64,000 nt of DNA from assembly GCF_010731695.1 (NCBI RefSeq), contig NZ_AP022586.1:3224001-3288000 (forward strand). The letters run 5' to 3'. Positions 1-9,035 of this stretch are shown here, one piece after another; within the stretch, counting starts at the first letter, position 1; every line of letters begins with the position of its first letter. A model generated the notes under the pieces. It was not told the origin of the DNA, searched no databases, and saw nothing but the letters and a program-made list of their open reading frames with translations. The translations under genes were made by a program, and so were the position numbers. Origin of the DNA: Mycolicibacterium litorale (GTDB lineage: Bacteria > Actinomycetota > Actinomycetes > Mycobacteriales > Mycobacteriaceae).

Positions 1-403
1 CCAGCTGGTGTGGGAGAAGGACACCTCGCTACCCGAATTGCTCTGCTACCCGGGCGATCTCAACGAGGTGTGGACCAACTTGATCCAGAACGCGATCCAG
101 GCGATGGGCGGGCACGGCACACTGACCGTGCGGACCATGCGCGACGACGACGAGCGGGTGCGGGTCGAGATCTGCGACGACGGGCCGGGCATCCCCAAGG
201 ACATCGTCGACCGCATCTTCACGCCGTTCTTCACCACCAAACCCGTCGGTGAGGGCACCGGGCTGGGTCTCGATCTGGCGCGCCGCATCATCGTCGAGAA
301 GCACCACGGGGACCTGCGGGTGGAATCGGTACCGGGTGACACCCGTTTCATCGTGTGCCTGCCGTTGCAGGCGCCCGCGCCCGCTGAGGTCACGGCGGAA
401 TAG
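1..403 (+). CDS. Sensor histidine kinase, C-terminal ATPase domain (5' end outside window)
   Basis: Only the last 133 or so codons are present; the reading frame is open from base 2, so the start lies upstream of the window. The residues form a GHKL ATPase: N box (NLIQNAIQAM), G1 box (DDGPGIP), F box (FTPFFTTK) and G2 box (GEGTGLGL). This is the ATP-binding half of a two-component sensor kinase. The dimerisation helix, phospho-accepting His and sensor domain are not visible, so signal and partner regulator are unknown. The next gene starts 29 bases downstream on the same strand and is unrelated in function. Confidence 0.88.
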   Translation, partial: QLVWEKDTSLPELLCYPGDLNEVWTNLIQNAIQAMGGHGTLTVRTMRDDDERVRVEICDDGPGIPKDIVDRIFTPFFTTKPVGEGTGLGLDLARRIIVEKHHGDLRVESVPGDTRFIVCLPLQAPAPAEVTAE

Positions 404-432
404 CCGCGGCGACGACGTCGGTTGCAGCCGTC

Positions 433-1263
433 ATGACCAAACCCGACCTCGGCGCGTACGGCGTATTCGGCCGCGGCGTCACCCCCGCACAGGCCAGAGA
501 CATCGAGGCGCTCGGTTACGGCGCCGTCTGGGTGGGCGGATCCCCGCCGGCCGAACTCGACTGGGTCGAGCCGATCCTCGACCAGACCACGACGCTGCAG
601 GTGGCCACGGGCATCGTCAACATCTGGACGGCCGAGGCCGGTGCGGTCGCCGAATCGTTCCACCGCATCGAGGCCGCCCGCCCCGGCCGCTTCCTGCTCG
701 GCATCGGCGTCGGTCACCCCGAGGCGCACCAGCAGTACCGCAAACCGCTCGAAGCGCTCACCGAATACCTCGACAAGCTCGACGAATACGGTGTACCGCG
801 CGACCGGCGGGTGGTGGCAGCACTCGGCCCCAAGGTGCTCAGACTCTCGGCGGAGCGCGCCGCGGGCGCACATCCGTACCTCACCACACCGGAACACACG
901 GCCATGGCGCGCACCGCGATCGGGCCGGAGGCGTTCCTCGCGCCCGAGCACAAGGTGGTGCTGACGACCGACCCCGAACGGGCCCGCGCGGTCGGCCGCA
1001 AGGCGCTGGAGGTCTACCTGAACCTCGCCAACTACGTGAACAACTGGAAGCGTCTCGGATTCGGTGATGAAGACGTGGCGAAACCGGGTAGTGATCGGTT
1101 GGTGGACGCCGTCGTCGCCTACGGCACCGTCGACGTCATCGCGGCCCGGCTCGAGCAGCACCTCGCCGCCGGCGCCGACCATGTACCCGTTCAGGTGCTG
1201 ACCGGACCTGACAAGCTGGTGGCCGCGCTGGCCGACCTGGCCGGCGCGCTCGGCCTGCAGTAA
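433..1263 (+). CDS. LLM-class (luciferase-like) F420-dependent oxidoreductase, copy 1
   Basis: A 276-residue luciferase-like TIM-barrel protein. Family features include GYGAVWVG near the N terminus, a strand with ATGIVNIW, the FLLGIGVGHPE segment typical of F420 binding, and HPYLTTPEHT. Relatives in actinobacteria use deazaflavin F420 for hydride transfer; the substrate here cannot be read from sequence. The next gene encodes a clearly paralogous protein that matches along its whole length (shared LGPKVL, NYVNNWKRLGF, VAKPGSD), so the pair arose by tandem duplication. Starts at ATG 433. The specific subfamily (possibly the MSMEG_4141-like group) is a tentative assignment. Confidence 0.85.
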   Translation: MTKPDLGAYGVFGRGVTPAQARDIEALGYGAVWVGGSPPAELDWVEPILDQTTTLQVATGIVNIWTAEAGAVAESFHRIEAARPGRFLLGIGVGHPEAHQQYRKPLEALTEYLDKLDEYGVPRDRRVVAALGPKVLRLSAERAAGAHPYLTTPEHTAMARTAIGPEAFLAPEHKVVLTTDPERARAVGRKALEVYLNLANYVNNWKRLGFGDEDVAKPGSDRLVDAVVAYGTVDVIAARLEQHLAAGADHVPVQVLTGPDKLVAALADLAGALGLQ

Positions 1264-1293
1264 CCGGCTCGACGAGGATCGAAGGGATCAGAT

Positions 1294-2145
1294 ATGACCG
1301 ATGGGGTTTCCCTCAAGCCCGGCCTGGGCCGCTACGGCGTCTGGACCCCCGGCGCGCCGAAACCGGAGCAGGCGGCGCAGATCGAAGAGCTCGGCTACGG
1401 CGCGGTGTGGGTGGGCGCATCGCCTGCGGCCGACCTGGAGTTCGTCGAGCCCATCCTGGACGCGACCGAGAACCTGCAGGTCGCCACCGGCATCGTGAAC
1501 GTATGGGCGTCGCCGGCCGAGGAGGTCGCCGCGTCGTACCACCGCATCGAGGACAAATACCCGAGCCGGTTCCTGCTCGGCATCGGGATCGGCCATCCGG
1601 AGGCCACCGCGGAGTACCGCAAGCCCTACGACGTGCTGGTCGAATATCTCGACAAGCTCGACGTCGCGAAGGTTCCGACCAGCCGCCTGGTGATCGCCGC
1701 GCTCGGCCCGAAGGTGCTGGAGCTGTCGGCCCGGCGCAGCGCCGGCGCCCATCCGTACCTGACCACCCCCGAACACACCGGCCAGGCCCGTAATCTCGTC
1801 GGCCCGACGGTGTTCATCGCGCCCGAACACAAGGTGGTGCTGAGCACGGACGCCGACGAGGCCCGGGCGATCGGCCGCGAGACCGTCGACTTCTACCTGG
1901 GTTTGAGCAACTACGTGAACAACTGGAAGCGGCTCGGGTTCACCGACGAGGACGTGGCCAAGCCCGGAAGCGACAAGTTGATCGACGCGGTGGTCGCCCA
2001 CGGCACCCCCGAAGCCGTCGCCGCCCGCCTCGAGGAGCACCACGAGCGCGGCGCCGACCACGTGGCGATCCAGGTGCTGGGCGGCTGGGACAAGCTGATC
2101 CCGACACTGAAGGAGCTCGCGGGCCCGCTCGGCCTGAAGAGTTGA
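1294..2145 (+). CDS. LLM-class F420-dependent oxidoreductase, copy 2
   Basis: A 283-residue paralogue of the preceding protein, 30 bases downstream and on the same strand. It keeps the same landmarks: GYGAVWVG, ATGIVNVW, FLLGIGIGHPE, AALGPKVLELSA, HPYLTTPEHT and NYVNNWKRLGF. The start is ATG 1294, preceded by a purine-rich stretch (GAAGGGA) about ten bases upstream. A flavin-type oxidoreductase fold using F420 is established for the family; substrate and pathway are unknown. Close spacing suggests cotranscription with copy 1. Confidence 0.85.
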   Translation: MTDGVSLKPGLGRYGVWTPGAPKPEQAAQIEELGYGAVWVGASPAADLEFVEPILDATENLQVATGIVNVWASPAEEVAASYHRIEDKYPSRFLLGIGIGHPEATAEYRKPYDVLVEYLDKLDVAKVPTSRLVIAALGPKVLELSARRSAGAHPYLTTPEHTGQARNLVGPTVFIAPEHKVVLSTDADEARAIGRETVDFYLGLSNYVNNWKRLGFTDEDVAKPGSDKLIDAVVAHGTPEAVAARLEEHHERGADHVAIQVLGGWDKLIPTLKELAGPLGLKS

Positions 2146-2162
2146 GCGCACGCGGCCGCTAG

Positions 2163-3748
<1,586 letters not shown>

Positions 3749-3784
3749 GGGCGTCCGCACCTCTTGTCAAGCACCCCGACCAGT

Positions 3785-3802
3785 TACTAGGATGTCCTAG
3801 TA
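3785..3802. promoter_or_regulatory. Palindromic operator upstream of mmsA
   Basis: TACTAGGA, a 2-base spacer TG, then TCCTAGTA: perfect 8-base arms. It lies 22 bases before the mmsA start and after rmlC has ended. Its position suggests a repressor site controlling the valine-catabolic operon. The cognate regulator is not adjacent, so its identity is unknown. Confidence 0.6.
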
Positions 3803-3823
3803 TCTCGAGCGAGGGGCTTTCTC

Positions 3824-5344
3824 ATGACCAACCACATCCAGCACTTCATCAACGGCAAGCGCACGAGCGGTGAGTCCACCCGCACGGCCGACGTGTTGAA
3901 CCCGAGCACGGGGGCGGTGCAGGCCCAGGTCCTGCTCGGCTCGCGCGCCGACGTCGACGCCGCGGTTGCCGGCGCGGCAGAAGCACAGAAGGAATGGGCG
4001 GCGTGGAATCCGCAGCGTCGCGCCCGCGTGATGATGCGCTTCATCGAGCTGGTCAACCAGAACGTCGACGAGCTCGCCGAACTCCTGTCGAAGGAACACG
4101 GCAAGACCGTCCCCGACTCCAAGGGCGACATCCAGCGCGGTATCGAGGTGATCGAGTTCGCGATCGGCATCCCCCACCTGCTCAAGGGTGAGTACACCGA
4201 GGGTGCGGGCACCGGCATCGACGTCTACTCGATGCGTCAGCCGCTCGGCGTCGTCGCCGGCATCACCCCGTTCAACTTCCCGGCGATGATTCCGCTGTGG
4301 AAGGCCGGCCCCGCGCTGGCCTGCGGCAACGCGTTCATCCTCAAGCCCTCCGAGCGCGATCCGTCGGTTCCGGTGCGCCTGGCCGAGCTGTTCCTCGAGG
4401 CCGGTCTGCCCGCGGGCGTGTTCCAGGTCGTGCACGGCGACAAGGAGGCCGTCGACGCGATCCTCGAGCACCCGGAGATCCAGGCCGTCGGCTTCGTCGG
4501 CAGCTCCGACATCGCGCAGTACATCTACGCCGGTGCGACCGCGAACGGCAAGCGCGCCCAGTGCTTCGGCGGCGCCAAGAACCACATGATCGTGATGCCC
4601 GACGCCGACCTCGACCAGGCCGTCGACGCGCTGATCGGCGCGGGTTACGGCAGTGCCGGTGAGCGCTGCATGGCGATCAGCGTCGCGGTGCCCGTGGGCA
4701 AGGAGACCGCCGACCGCCTCCGCAACCGGCTGGTCGAGCGGGTCAATCAGCTGCGCGTCGGTCACAGCCTCGACCCCAAGGCCGACTACGGCCCGCTGGT
4801 CACCGAGGCCGCGCTGAACCGGGTCCGCGACTACATCGCCCAGGGTGTCGAGGCCGGCGCCGAAGCGGTGGTCGACGGTCGCGAACGCGGCAGCGACGAG
4901 ATGCAGTTCGGCGACGAGAGCCTCGAGGGTGGCTACTTCATCGGCCCCACCCTGTTCGACCACGTCACCCCGGAGATGTCGATCTACACCGACGAGATCT
5001 TCGGTCCGGTGCTGTGCATCGTGCGCGCCGACACCTACGAAGAGGCGCTGCGCCTGCCCACCGAACACGAGTACGGCAACGGCGTCGCGATCTTCACCCG
5101 CGACGGTGATACCGCACGCGATTTCGTGTCGAAGGTCCAGGTCGGCATGGTCGGCGTGAACGTCCCGATCCCGGTTCCGGTGTCCTACCACACCTTCGGC
5201 GGCTGGAAGCGGTCCGGTTTCGGCGACCTCAACCAGCACGGGCCGCACTCGATCCTGTTCTACACCAAGACCAAGACCGTCACGCAGCGCTGGCCGTCGG
5301 GCATCAAGGATGGCGCCGAGTTCGTCATCCCGACAATGAAATAA
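3824..5344 (+). CDS. mmsA: Methylmalonate-semialdehyde dehydrogenase (CoA-acylating)
   Basis: A 506-residue aldehyde dehydrogenase that oxidises methylmalonate semialdehyde to propionyl-CoA at the end of valine catabolism. It carries GITPFNFPAMIPLWK, FILKPSERDP and GSAGERCMA with the catalytic Cys at about residue 282. As in the MMSDH family, the usual ALDH general-base Glu motif is replaced by a QCFGGAKNH segment. It is followed by an acyl-CoA dehydrogenase and mmsB, the same order as Rv0753c-Rv0752c-Rv0751c. The operon probably starts here, behind the palindrome at 3785-3802. Confidence 0.95.
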   Translation: MTNHIQHFINGKRTSGESTRTADVLNPSTGAVQAQVLLGSRADVDAAVAGAAEAQKEWAAWNPQRRARVMMRFIELVNQNVDELAELLSKEHGKTVPDSKGDIQRGIEVIEFAIGIPHLLKGEYTEGAGTGIDVYSMRQPLGVVAGITPFNFPAMIPLWKAGPALACGNAFILKPSERDPSVPVRLAELFLEAGLPAGVFQVVHGDKEAVDAILEHPEIQAVGFVGSSDIAQYIYAGATANGKRAQCFGGAKNHMIVMPDADLDQAVDALIGAGYGSAGERCMAISVAVPVGKETADRLRNRLVERVNQLRVGHSLDPKADYGPLVTEAALNRVRDYIAQGVEAGAEAVVDGRERGSDEMQFGDESLEGGYFIGPTLFDHVTPEMSIYTDEIFGPVLCIVRADTYEEALRLPTEHEYGNGVAIFTRDGDTARDFVSKVQVGMVGVNVPIPVPVSYHTFGGWKRSGFGDLNQHGPHSILFYTKTKTVTQRWPSGIKDGAEFVIPTMK

Positions 5345-5367
5345 AGCCGAACGGACTGCTCAAGCTG

Positions 5368-6534
5368 ATGGACTACTTTGGTCTCGACGACGACGAACGC
5401 GTGATCGCCGAGACGGCGGCCGCGTTCGCCGACAAACGCCTCGCCCCGTACGCGGCGGAGTGGGATGAGAACCACCACTTCCCCACCGACGTGTTGCGGG
5501 AGGCGGCCGAACTCGGCATGGCGGCCATCTACTGCCGCGAGGACGTCGGGGGCAGCGGGCTGCGGCGCATCGACGCGGTGCGCATCTTCGAGCAGCTCTC
5601 CACCGCCGACCCCGCGATCGCGGCGTTCCTGTCGATCCACAACATGTGCGCCTGGATGGTCGACACCTACGGCTCCGAGGAGCAGCGCAAGACGTGGGTG
5701 CCGCGGCTGGCGTCGATGGAAACCATCGCCAGCTACTGCCTCACCGAACCGGGTGCGGGGTCGGACGCGAGTGCGTTGCGCACTAAGGCCGTTCGCGAGG
5801 GCGACCACTTCGTCCTCGACGGGGTGAAGCAGTTCATCTCGGGTGCGGGCAGTTCCGACGTGTACGTGGTGATGGCACGCACCGGTAGCGACGGGCCGCG
5901 CGGCATCTCGGCGTTCGTGGTCGAAAAGGACACGCCGGGTGTGAGTTTCGGCGCCCAGGAACAGAAGATGGGCTGGAACGCCCAGCCGACGGCCCAGGTG
6001 GTGTTCGAGGGCGCCCGGGTGCCCGCGGAGAACCTGCTCGGCGGCACCGACGCCGAGGGCAGCGGGTTCGGCATCGCGATGAACGGCCTCAACGGCGGCC
6101 GCCTGAACATCGCCGCCTGCTCGCTCGGCGGTGCGCAGACGGCCTACGAGAAGGCCACGGCCTACCTGGCCGACCGGCATGCGTTCGGTGGCACCCTGCT
6201 CGACGAGCCGACCATCCGGTTCACCCTGGCCGACATGTCCACCGCCCTGCAGACGTCGCGAATGTTGTTGTGGCGGGCGGCAACCGCACTCGACGAGAAC
6301 CACCCGGACAAGGTCGAGCTGTGCGCGATGGCCAAGCGCTACGTCACCGACGCGTGCTTCGAGGTGGCCGATCAGGCGCTGCAGCTGCACGGCGGCTACG
6401 GCTACCTGCGCGAATACGGCGTGGAGAAGATCGTCCGCGACCTGCGGGTGCATCGGATCCTGGAGGGCAGCAACGAGATCATGCGCGTGGTCATCGGGCG
6501 GGCAGCCGCCGCGAGAGCGCGCGCATCGGCATAG
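5368..6534 (+). CDS. Acyl-CoA dehydrogenase (isobutyryl-CoA dehydrogenase type, FadE9-like)
   Basis: A 388-residue FAD-dependent acyl-CoA dehydrogenase, 23 bases after mmsA and 15 before mmsB. Its place between them and its match to FadE9 position make isobutyryl-CoA to methacrylyl-CoA the likely reaction. Visible features: SYCLTEPGAGSDASAL (FAD/substrate signature), the QLHGGYGYLREYGVEKIVRDLRVHRILEGSNEI signature near the C terminus, and a Glu in the EGSNEI region in the place used as catalytic base by short-chain members. Enoyl-CoA hydratase and hydroxyisobutyryl-CoA hydrolase, also needed for valine breakdown, are not in the window. Confidence 0.92.
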   Translation: MDYFGLDDDERVIAETAAAFADKRLAPYAAEWDENHHFPTDVLREAAELGMAAIYCREDVGGSGLRRIDAVRIFEQLSTADPAIAAFLSIHNMCAWMVDTYGSEEQRKTWVPRLASMETIASYCLTEPGAGSDASALRTKAVREGDHFVLDGVKQFISGAGSSDVYVVMARTGSDGPRGISAFVVEKDTPGVSFGAQEQKMGWNAQPTAQVVFEGARVPAENLLGGTDAEGSGFGIAMNGLNGGRLNIAACSLGGAQTAYEKATAYLADRHAFGGTLLDEPTIRFTLADMSTALQTSRMLLWRAATALDENHPDKVELCAMAKRYVTDACFEVADQALQLHGGYGYLREYGVEKIVRDLRVHRILEGSNEIMRVVIGRAAAARARASA

Positions 6535-6549
6535 GAGGCTAGGACAGAA

Positions 6550-7422
6550 GTGAGCACCATCGCGTTCTTCGGGCTGGGCCACATGGGCGGGCCGATGGCG
6601 GCCAACCTGGCCAAGGCCGGCCACACCGTGCGGGGTTTCGATCCGGTGCCCGCACTGCGGTCGGCCGCTGAGGACAACGGCATCGCCACGTTCGACAGCG
6701 GTGCCGAGGCGGCGAGTGGCGCCGAGGTGGTCATAACCTCGCTGCCCAACGGCGCGATCGTCAAAAGCGTGTACGACGAGGTGCTGCCCACCGCAACGGC
6801 GGGAGCCCTGTTCATCGACACCTCGACCATCTCGGTGGACGACGCGCGCGACATCAACGCCGCCGCCACCGCGAAGGGTTTCGCCCAGATCGACGCGCCG
6901 GTGTCCGGCGGGGTCAAGGGCGCCACCGCGGGCACGCTGGCCTTCATGGTGGGTGGCTCCAAAGACGCGGTCGAGGCCGCCCGTCCGGTGCTCGATCCGA
7001 TGGCGGGCAAGGTCGTCCACTGTGGCGGGTCGGGCACCGGTCAGGCCGCGAAGCTGTGCAACAACATGGTGTTGGCGGTCCAGCAGATCGCGATCGGTGA
7101 GGCGTTCGTCCTCGCCGAGAAGCTCGGCCTCGAGGCGCAGTCGCTGTTCGACGTCATCACCGGCGCGACCGGCAACTGCTGGGCGGTGCACACGAATTGC
7201 CCAGTGCCCGGGCCGGTTCCGACGTCGCCGGCCAACAACGATTTCAAGCCCGGCTTCGCGACGGCACTGATGAACAAGGACCTCGGGCTGGCGATGGCCG
7301 CAGTGCAGTCGACCGGCGCCATGGCTCCGCTGGGCACCCATGCCGCCGAGCTGTACGCGAGCTTCGCCGCGGATCACGCCGACAAGGACTTCAGCGCGAT
7401 CATCGAGACGCTGCGCGGCTGA
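6550..7422 (+). CDS. mmsB: 3-hydroxyisobutyrate dehydrogenase
   Basis: A 290-residue NAD-dependent beta-hydroxyacid dehydrogenase that makes methylmalonate semialdehyde, the MmsA substrate. The GTG start at 6550 follows an AGGAGG-type ribosome site near 6534-6541. GLGHMGGPMAANLAKAGH is the Rossmann dinucleotide-binding motif. DAPVSGGVKGATAGTLAFMVGG is the substrate-binding segment. GTGQAAKLCNNM contains the catalytic Lys. It is the last gene of the mmsA operon and converges on the HAD-fold gene with an 11-base gap. Confidence 0.94.
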   Translation: MSTIAFFGLGHMGGPMAANLAKAGHTVRGFDPVPALRSAAEDNGIATFDSGAEAASGAEVVITSLPNGAIVKSVYDEVLPTATAGALFIDTSTISVDDARDINAAATAKGFAQIDAPVSGGVKGATAGTLAFMVGGSKDAVEAARPVLDPMAGKVVHCGGSGTGQAAKLCNNMVLAVQQIAIGEAFVLAEKLGLEAQSLFDVITGATGNCWAVHTNCPVPGPVPTSPANNDFKPGFATALMNKDLGLAMAAVQSTGAMAPLGTHAAELYASFAADHADKDFSAIIETLRG

Positions 7423-7431
7423 GCGCAGCCG
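7416..7431. terminator. Possible short terminator hairpin after mmsB
   Basis: CGGCTG, loop AGCG, CAGCCG, followed by TTCT on the plus strand. It spans the mmsB stop and sits between convergent genes. The stem is only 6 base pairs and there is no long U tract, so the call is weak. Confidence 0.35.
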
Positions 7432-7433
7432 TT

Positions 7434-8237
7434 CTACGCGGCCGTACTCGTCCTGCGGGCCGGCGACCGCGCGTAGAGGCGTTCACACGTGGCGAGCCGC
7501 AGCGGGTCCGCTCCCGCGTAGTCGGCGCGCACCGCCAGCGCCCCCACTGCGTCGCGCGGGGCACACTCCGCCCCCACGAGGACGGTCGCCAGGCCGGTCG
7601 CGGTCGCCGTGCGCAGCCCGGCCGTCGTGCCGGTCAGCGCGAGGACGTGGTCGGTGGTGACGCCGAGTTCCCGCAGCGCCAGCTGGTAGCACTCGACGCC
7701 GGGCTCGGATACGTCGTCACGGGTGACGATCGTCTCGACCTGGCCCTCACCCACGAGTTGGCGAACCAGAGGCTCGGCCCACGAACGCCGCCCGGCGGTC
7801 ACCACCCCGATCGGGACGCCCGCGGCGAACGCGTCGCCGACCAGGTCGTCGAGACCCGGCCGCGGGCTCGCTCCCGCGTCGAGCACCATCTCGTCGAACA
7901 TCATCGCCTTCGTCGAGCAGATCTCGTCGGCGAGGAGTTCGGTCAGCACGTCGCATTCCGGGCCGACGCAGTGGTTGCGCAGTTCGGCCAGCACCCGCTG
8001 GCGTTCGTCGCGCAGCACCATCAGCCGCCGGTACCGGGCCGGCGACCACTCGATCGGCACGCCGTGTGCGGCGAAGGCGGCGTTGAACACCACCCTGTGC
8101 ACGTCGTAGTCGAGGTCGGTCAACGCCTCGAGGTCGAAGACCAGCGCCCGAAGTGGGGTGACGTCCGCATCCGTCGGCCGAGCACAGTCCCACCAGAACC
8201 GGCCCGCACACCATGTTCTCTCACGCGTTGTCTGCAC
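7434..8237 (-). CDS. HAD-superfamily fold protein with degenerate catalytic motifs
   Basis: A 267-residue protein with the HAD beta-phosphoglucomutase-like layout: ALVFDLEAL near the N terminus, a helical cap, GVVTAGRR (motif II), and a C-terminal Rossmann half ending with ATATGLATVLVG. The GTG at 8237 is the last possible start before motif I. Motif I reads D-x-E instead of D-x-D (D35, E37). The motif III Lys, usually GKP, reads SEP. Motif IV, usually an ED/DD pair, reads LTGTTAGL. Three of the four catalytic motifs are therefore altered, so phosphatase or mutase activity is doubtful and a binding or regulatory role is possible. It is divergent from the response regulator gene. Confidence 0.78.
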   Translation of the reverse strand: MQTTRERTWCAGRFWWDCARPTDADVTPLRALVFDLEALTDLDYDVHRVVFNAAFAAHGVPIEWSPARYRRLMVLRDERQRVLAELRNHCVGPECDVLTELLADEICSTKAMMFDEMVLDAGASPRPGLDDLVGDAFAAGVPIGVVTAGRRSWAEPLVRQLVGEGQVETIVTRDDVSEPGVECYQLALRELGVTTDHVLALTGTTAGLRTATATGLATVLVGAECAPRDAVGALAVRADYAGADPLRLATCERLYARSPARRTSTAA

Positions 8238-8272
8238 ATGATCACAGTGGCCTACGTCACACGGGGCCGTCC

Positions 8273-8288
8273 TCCCCCCAACGGGGGA
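8273..8288. promoter_or_regulatory. Inverted repeat between the HAD-fold gene and the response regulator
   Basis: TCCCCC, spacer CAAC, GGGGGA. It lies about 90 bases before the response regulator start and about 36 before the HAD-fold start, in a divergent intergenic space. It is a plausible site for a dimeric LuxR/NarL-type regulator, perhaps autoregulation. No functional evidence beyond symmetry and location. Confidence 0.35.
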
Positions 8289-8343
8289 TTCGACGTGGCG
8301 AAGTTGCCCAGCGGGTGCCCACCTCGCCTCTAAGGTGATGCCC

Positions 8344-8382
8344 ATGACCGCCCAGCGAGAAGCGAAGCGGCATCGCGCATGA
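8344..8382 (+). CDS. Possible 12-codon leader peptide ORF coupled to the response regulator
   Basis: ATG 8344 opens a 12-residue frame (MTAQREAKRHRA) whose TGA overlaps the response regulator ATG at 8379 (ATGA). An AAGGTGAT stretch lies about nine bases before this short frame. The regulator itself has no clear Shine-Dalgarno site, so it may be translated by re-initiation after this peptide. There is no homology to support the peptide itself. Confidence 0.3.
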   Translation: MTAQREAKRHRA

Positions 8383-9035
8383 CTGGCCCAGTGCGGATCG
8401 TCCTGGTCGACGACCACGAGATGGTCATCGAGGGACTCAAGGCCATGCTGGCGACGTTCGCCGACCGCGTCACGGTGGTGGGCCAGGCCGTGGGCGCCGA
8501 ACGGGCCGTCGGCGTCGTCGCCGATCTGCGCCCCGACATCGTGCTGTGCGACGTGCGGATGCAGGGCTCCAGCGGGCTCGACCTGTGCCTGGAACTGCGC
8601 GGTCGCGATCCGGCGCAGAAGGTGGTCATGCTGTCGGTGTACGACGACGAGCAGTACCTGTTCCAGGCGCTGCGCGTGGGCGCATCGGGGTATCTGCTCA
8701 AGAGCATCAGCAGCGACGAGCTGGTCCGCCAGCTGGAGTTGGCCCACCAGGGCCACACCGCGATCGATCCGGGGATGGCGGCCAGGGCGGTCGACACCGC
8801 CGCGCGGCTGCAGCGCGACGAGTTCTGGCCGGGCGCCCGCCAGGGCCTCACCCAGCGGGAGAGCGAGATCCTGTCGTTCGTCGTGACCGGGTTGTCGAAC
8901 CGCGGCATCGCCAACAAGCTCGTCATCGGCGAGGAGACCGTCAAGACGCATCTGCGGTCGATCTACCGCAAGCTCGGCGTCGGCGACCGCGCGGGTGCGG
9001 TGGCCACGGCACTGCGTGAGGGCATTTACCAGTGA
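8379..9035 (+). CDS. NarL/FixJ-family response regulator
   Basis: A 218-residue two-component regulator. The N-terminal receiver has the acidic pair D11-D12, phospho-acceptor D58 in PDIVLCDVRM and the conserved K108 in GYLLKS. The C-terminal LuxR-type helix-turn-helix begins at LTQRESEILSFVVTGLSN and contains EETVKTHLRSIYRKLGV. The GTG start of the histidine kinase overlaps its stop (GTGA), so the two form a coupled pair. The nearby inverted repeat at 8273-8288 is a candidate target. The regulon is unknown. Confidence 0.92.
   Translation: MTGPVRIVLVDDHEMVIEGLKAMLATFADRVTVVGQAVGAERAVGVVADLRPDIVLCDVRMQGSSGLDLCLELRGRDPAQKVVMLSVYDDEQYLFQALRVGASGYLLKSISSDELVRQLELAHQGHTAIDPGMAARAVDTAARLQRDEFWPGARQGLTQRESEILSFVVTGLSNRGIANKLVIGEETVKTHLRSIYRKLGVGDRAGAVATALREGIYQ

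Noticed and set aside
46..1182. Long antisense open frame (378 codons) opposite the histidine kinase and first oxidoreductase
   Set aside because: It is a shadow of the GC-rich plus-strand genes: low-complexity, Arg/Gly/Val-rich residues with no recognisable domain. The same applies to other long antisense frames such as 3797-5248, 5260-7377 and 19034-21073.
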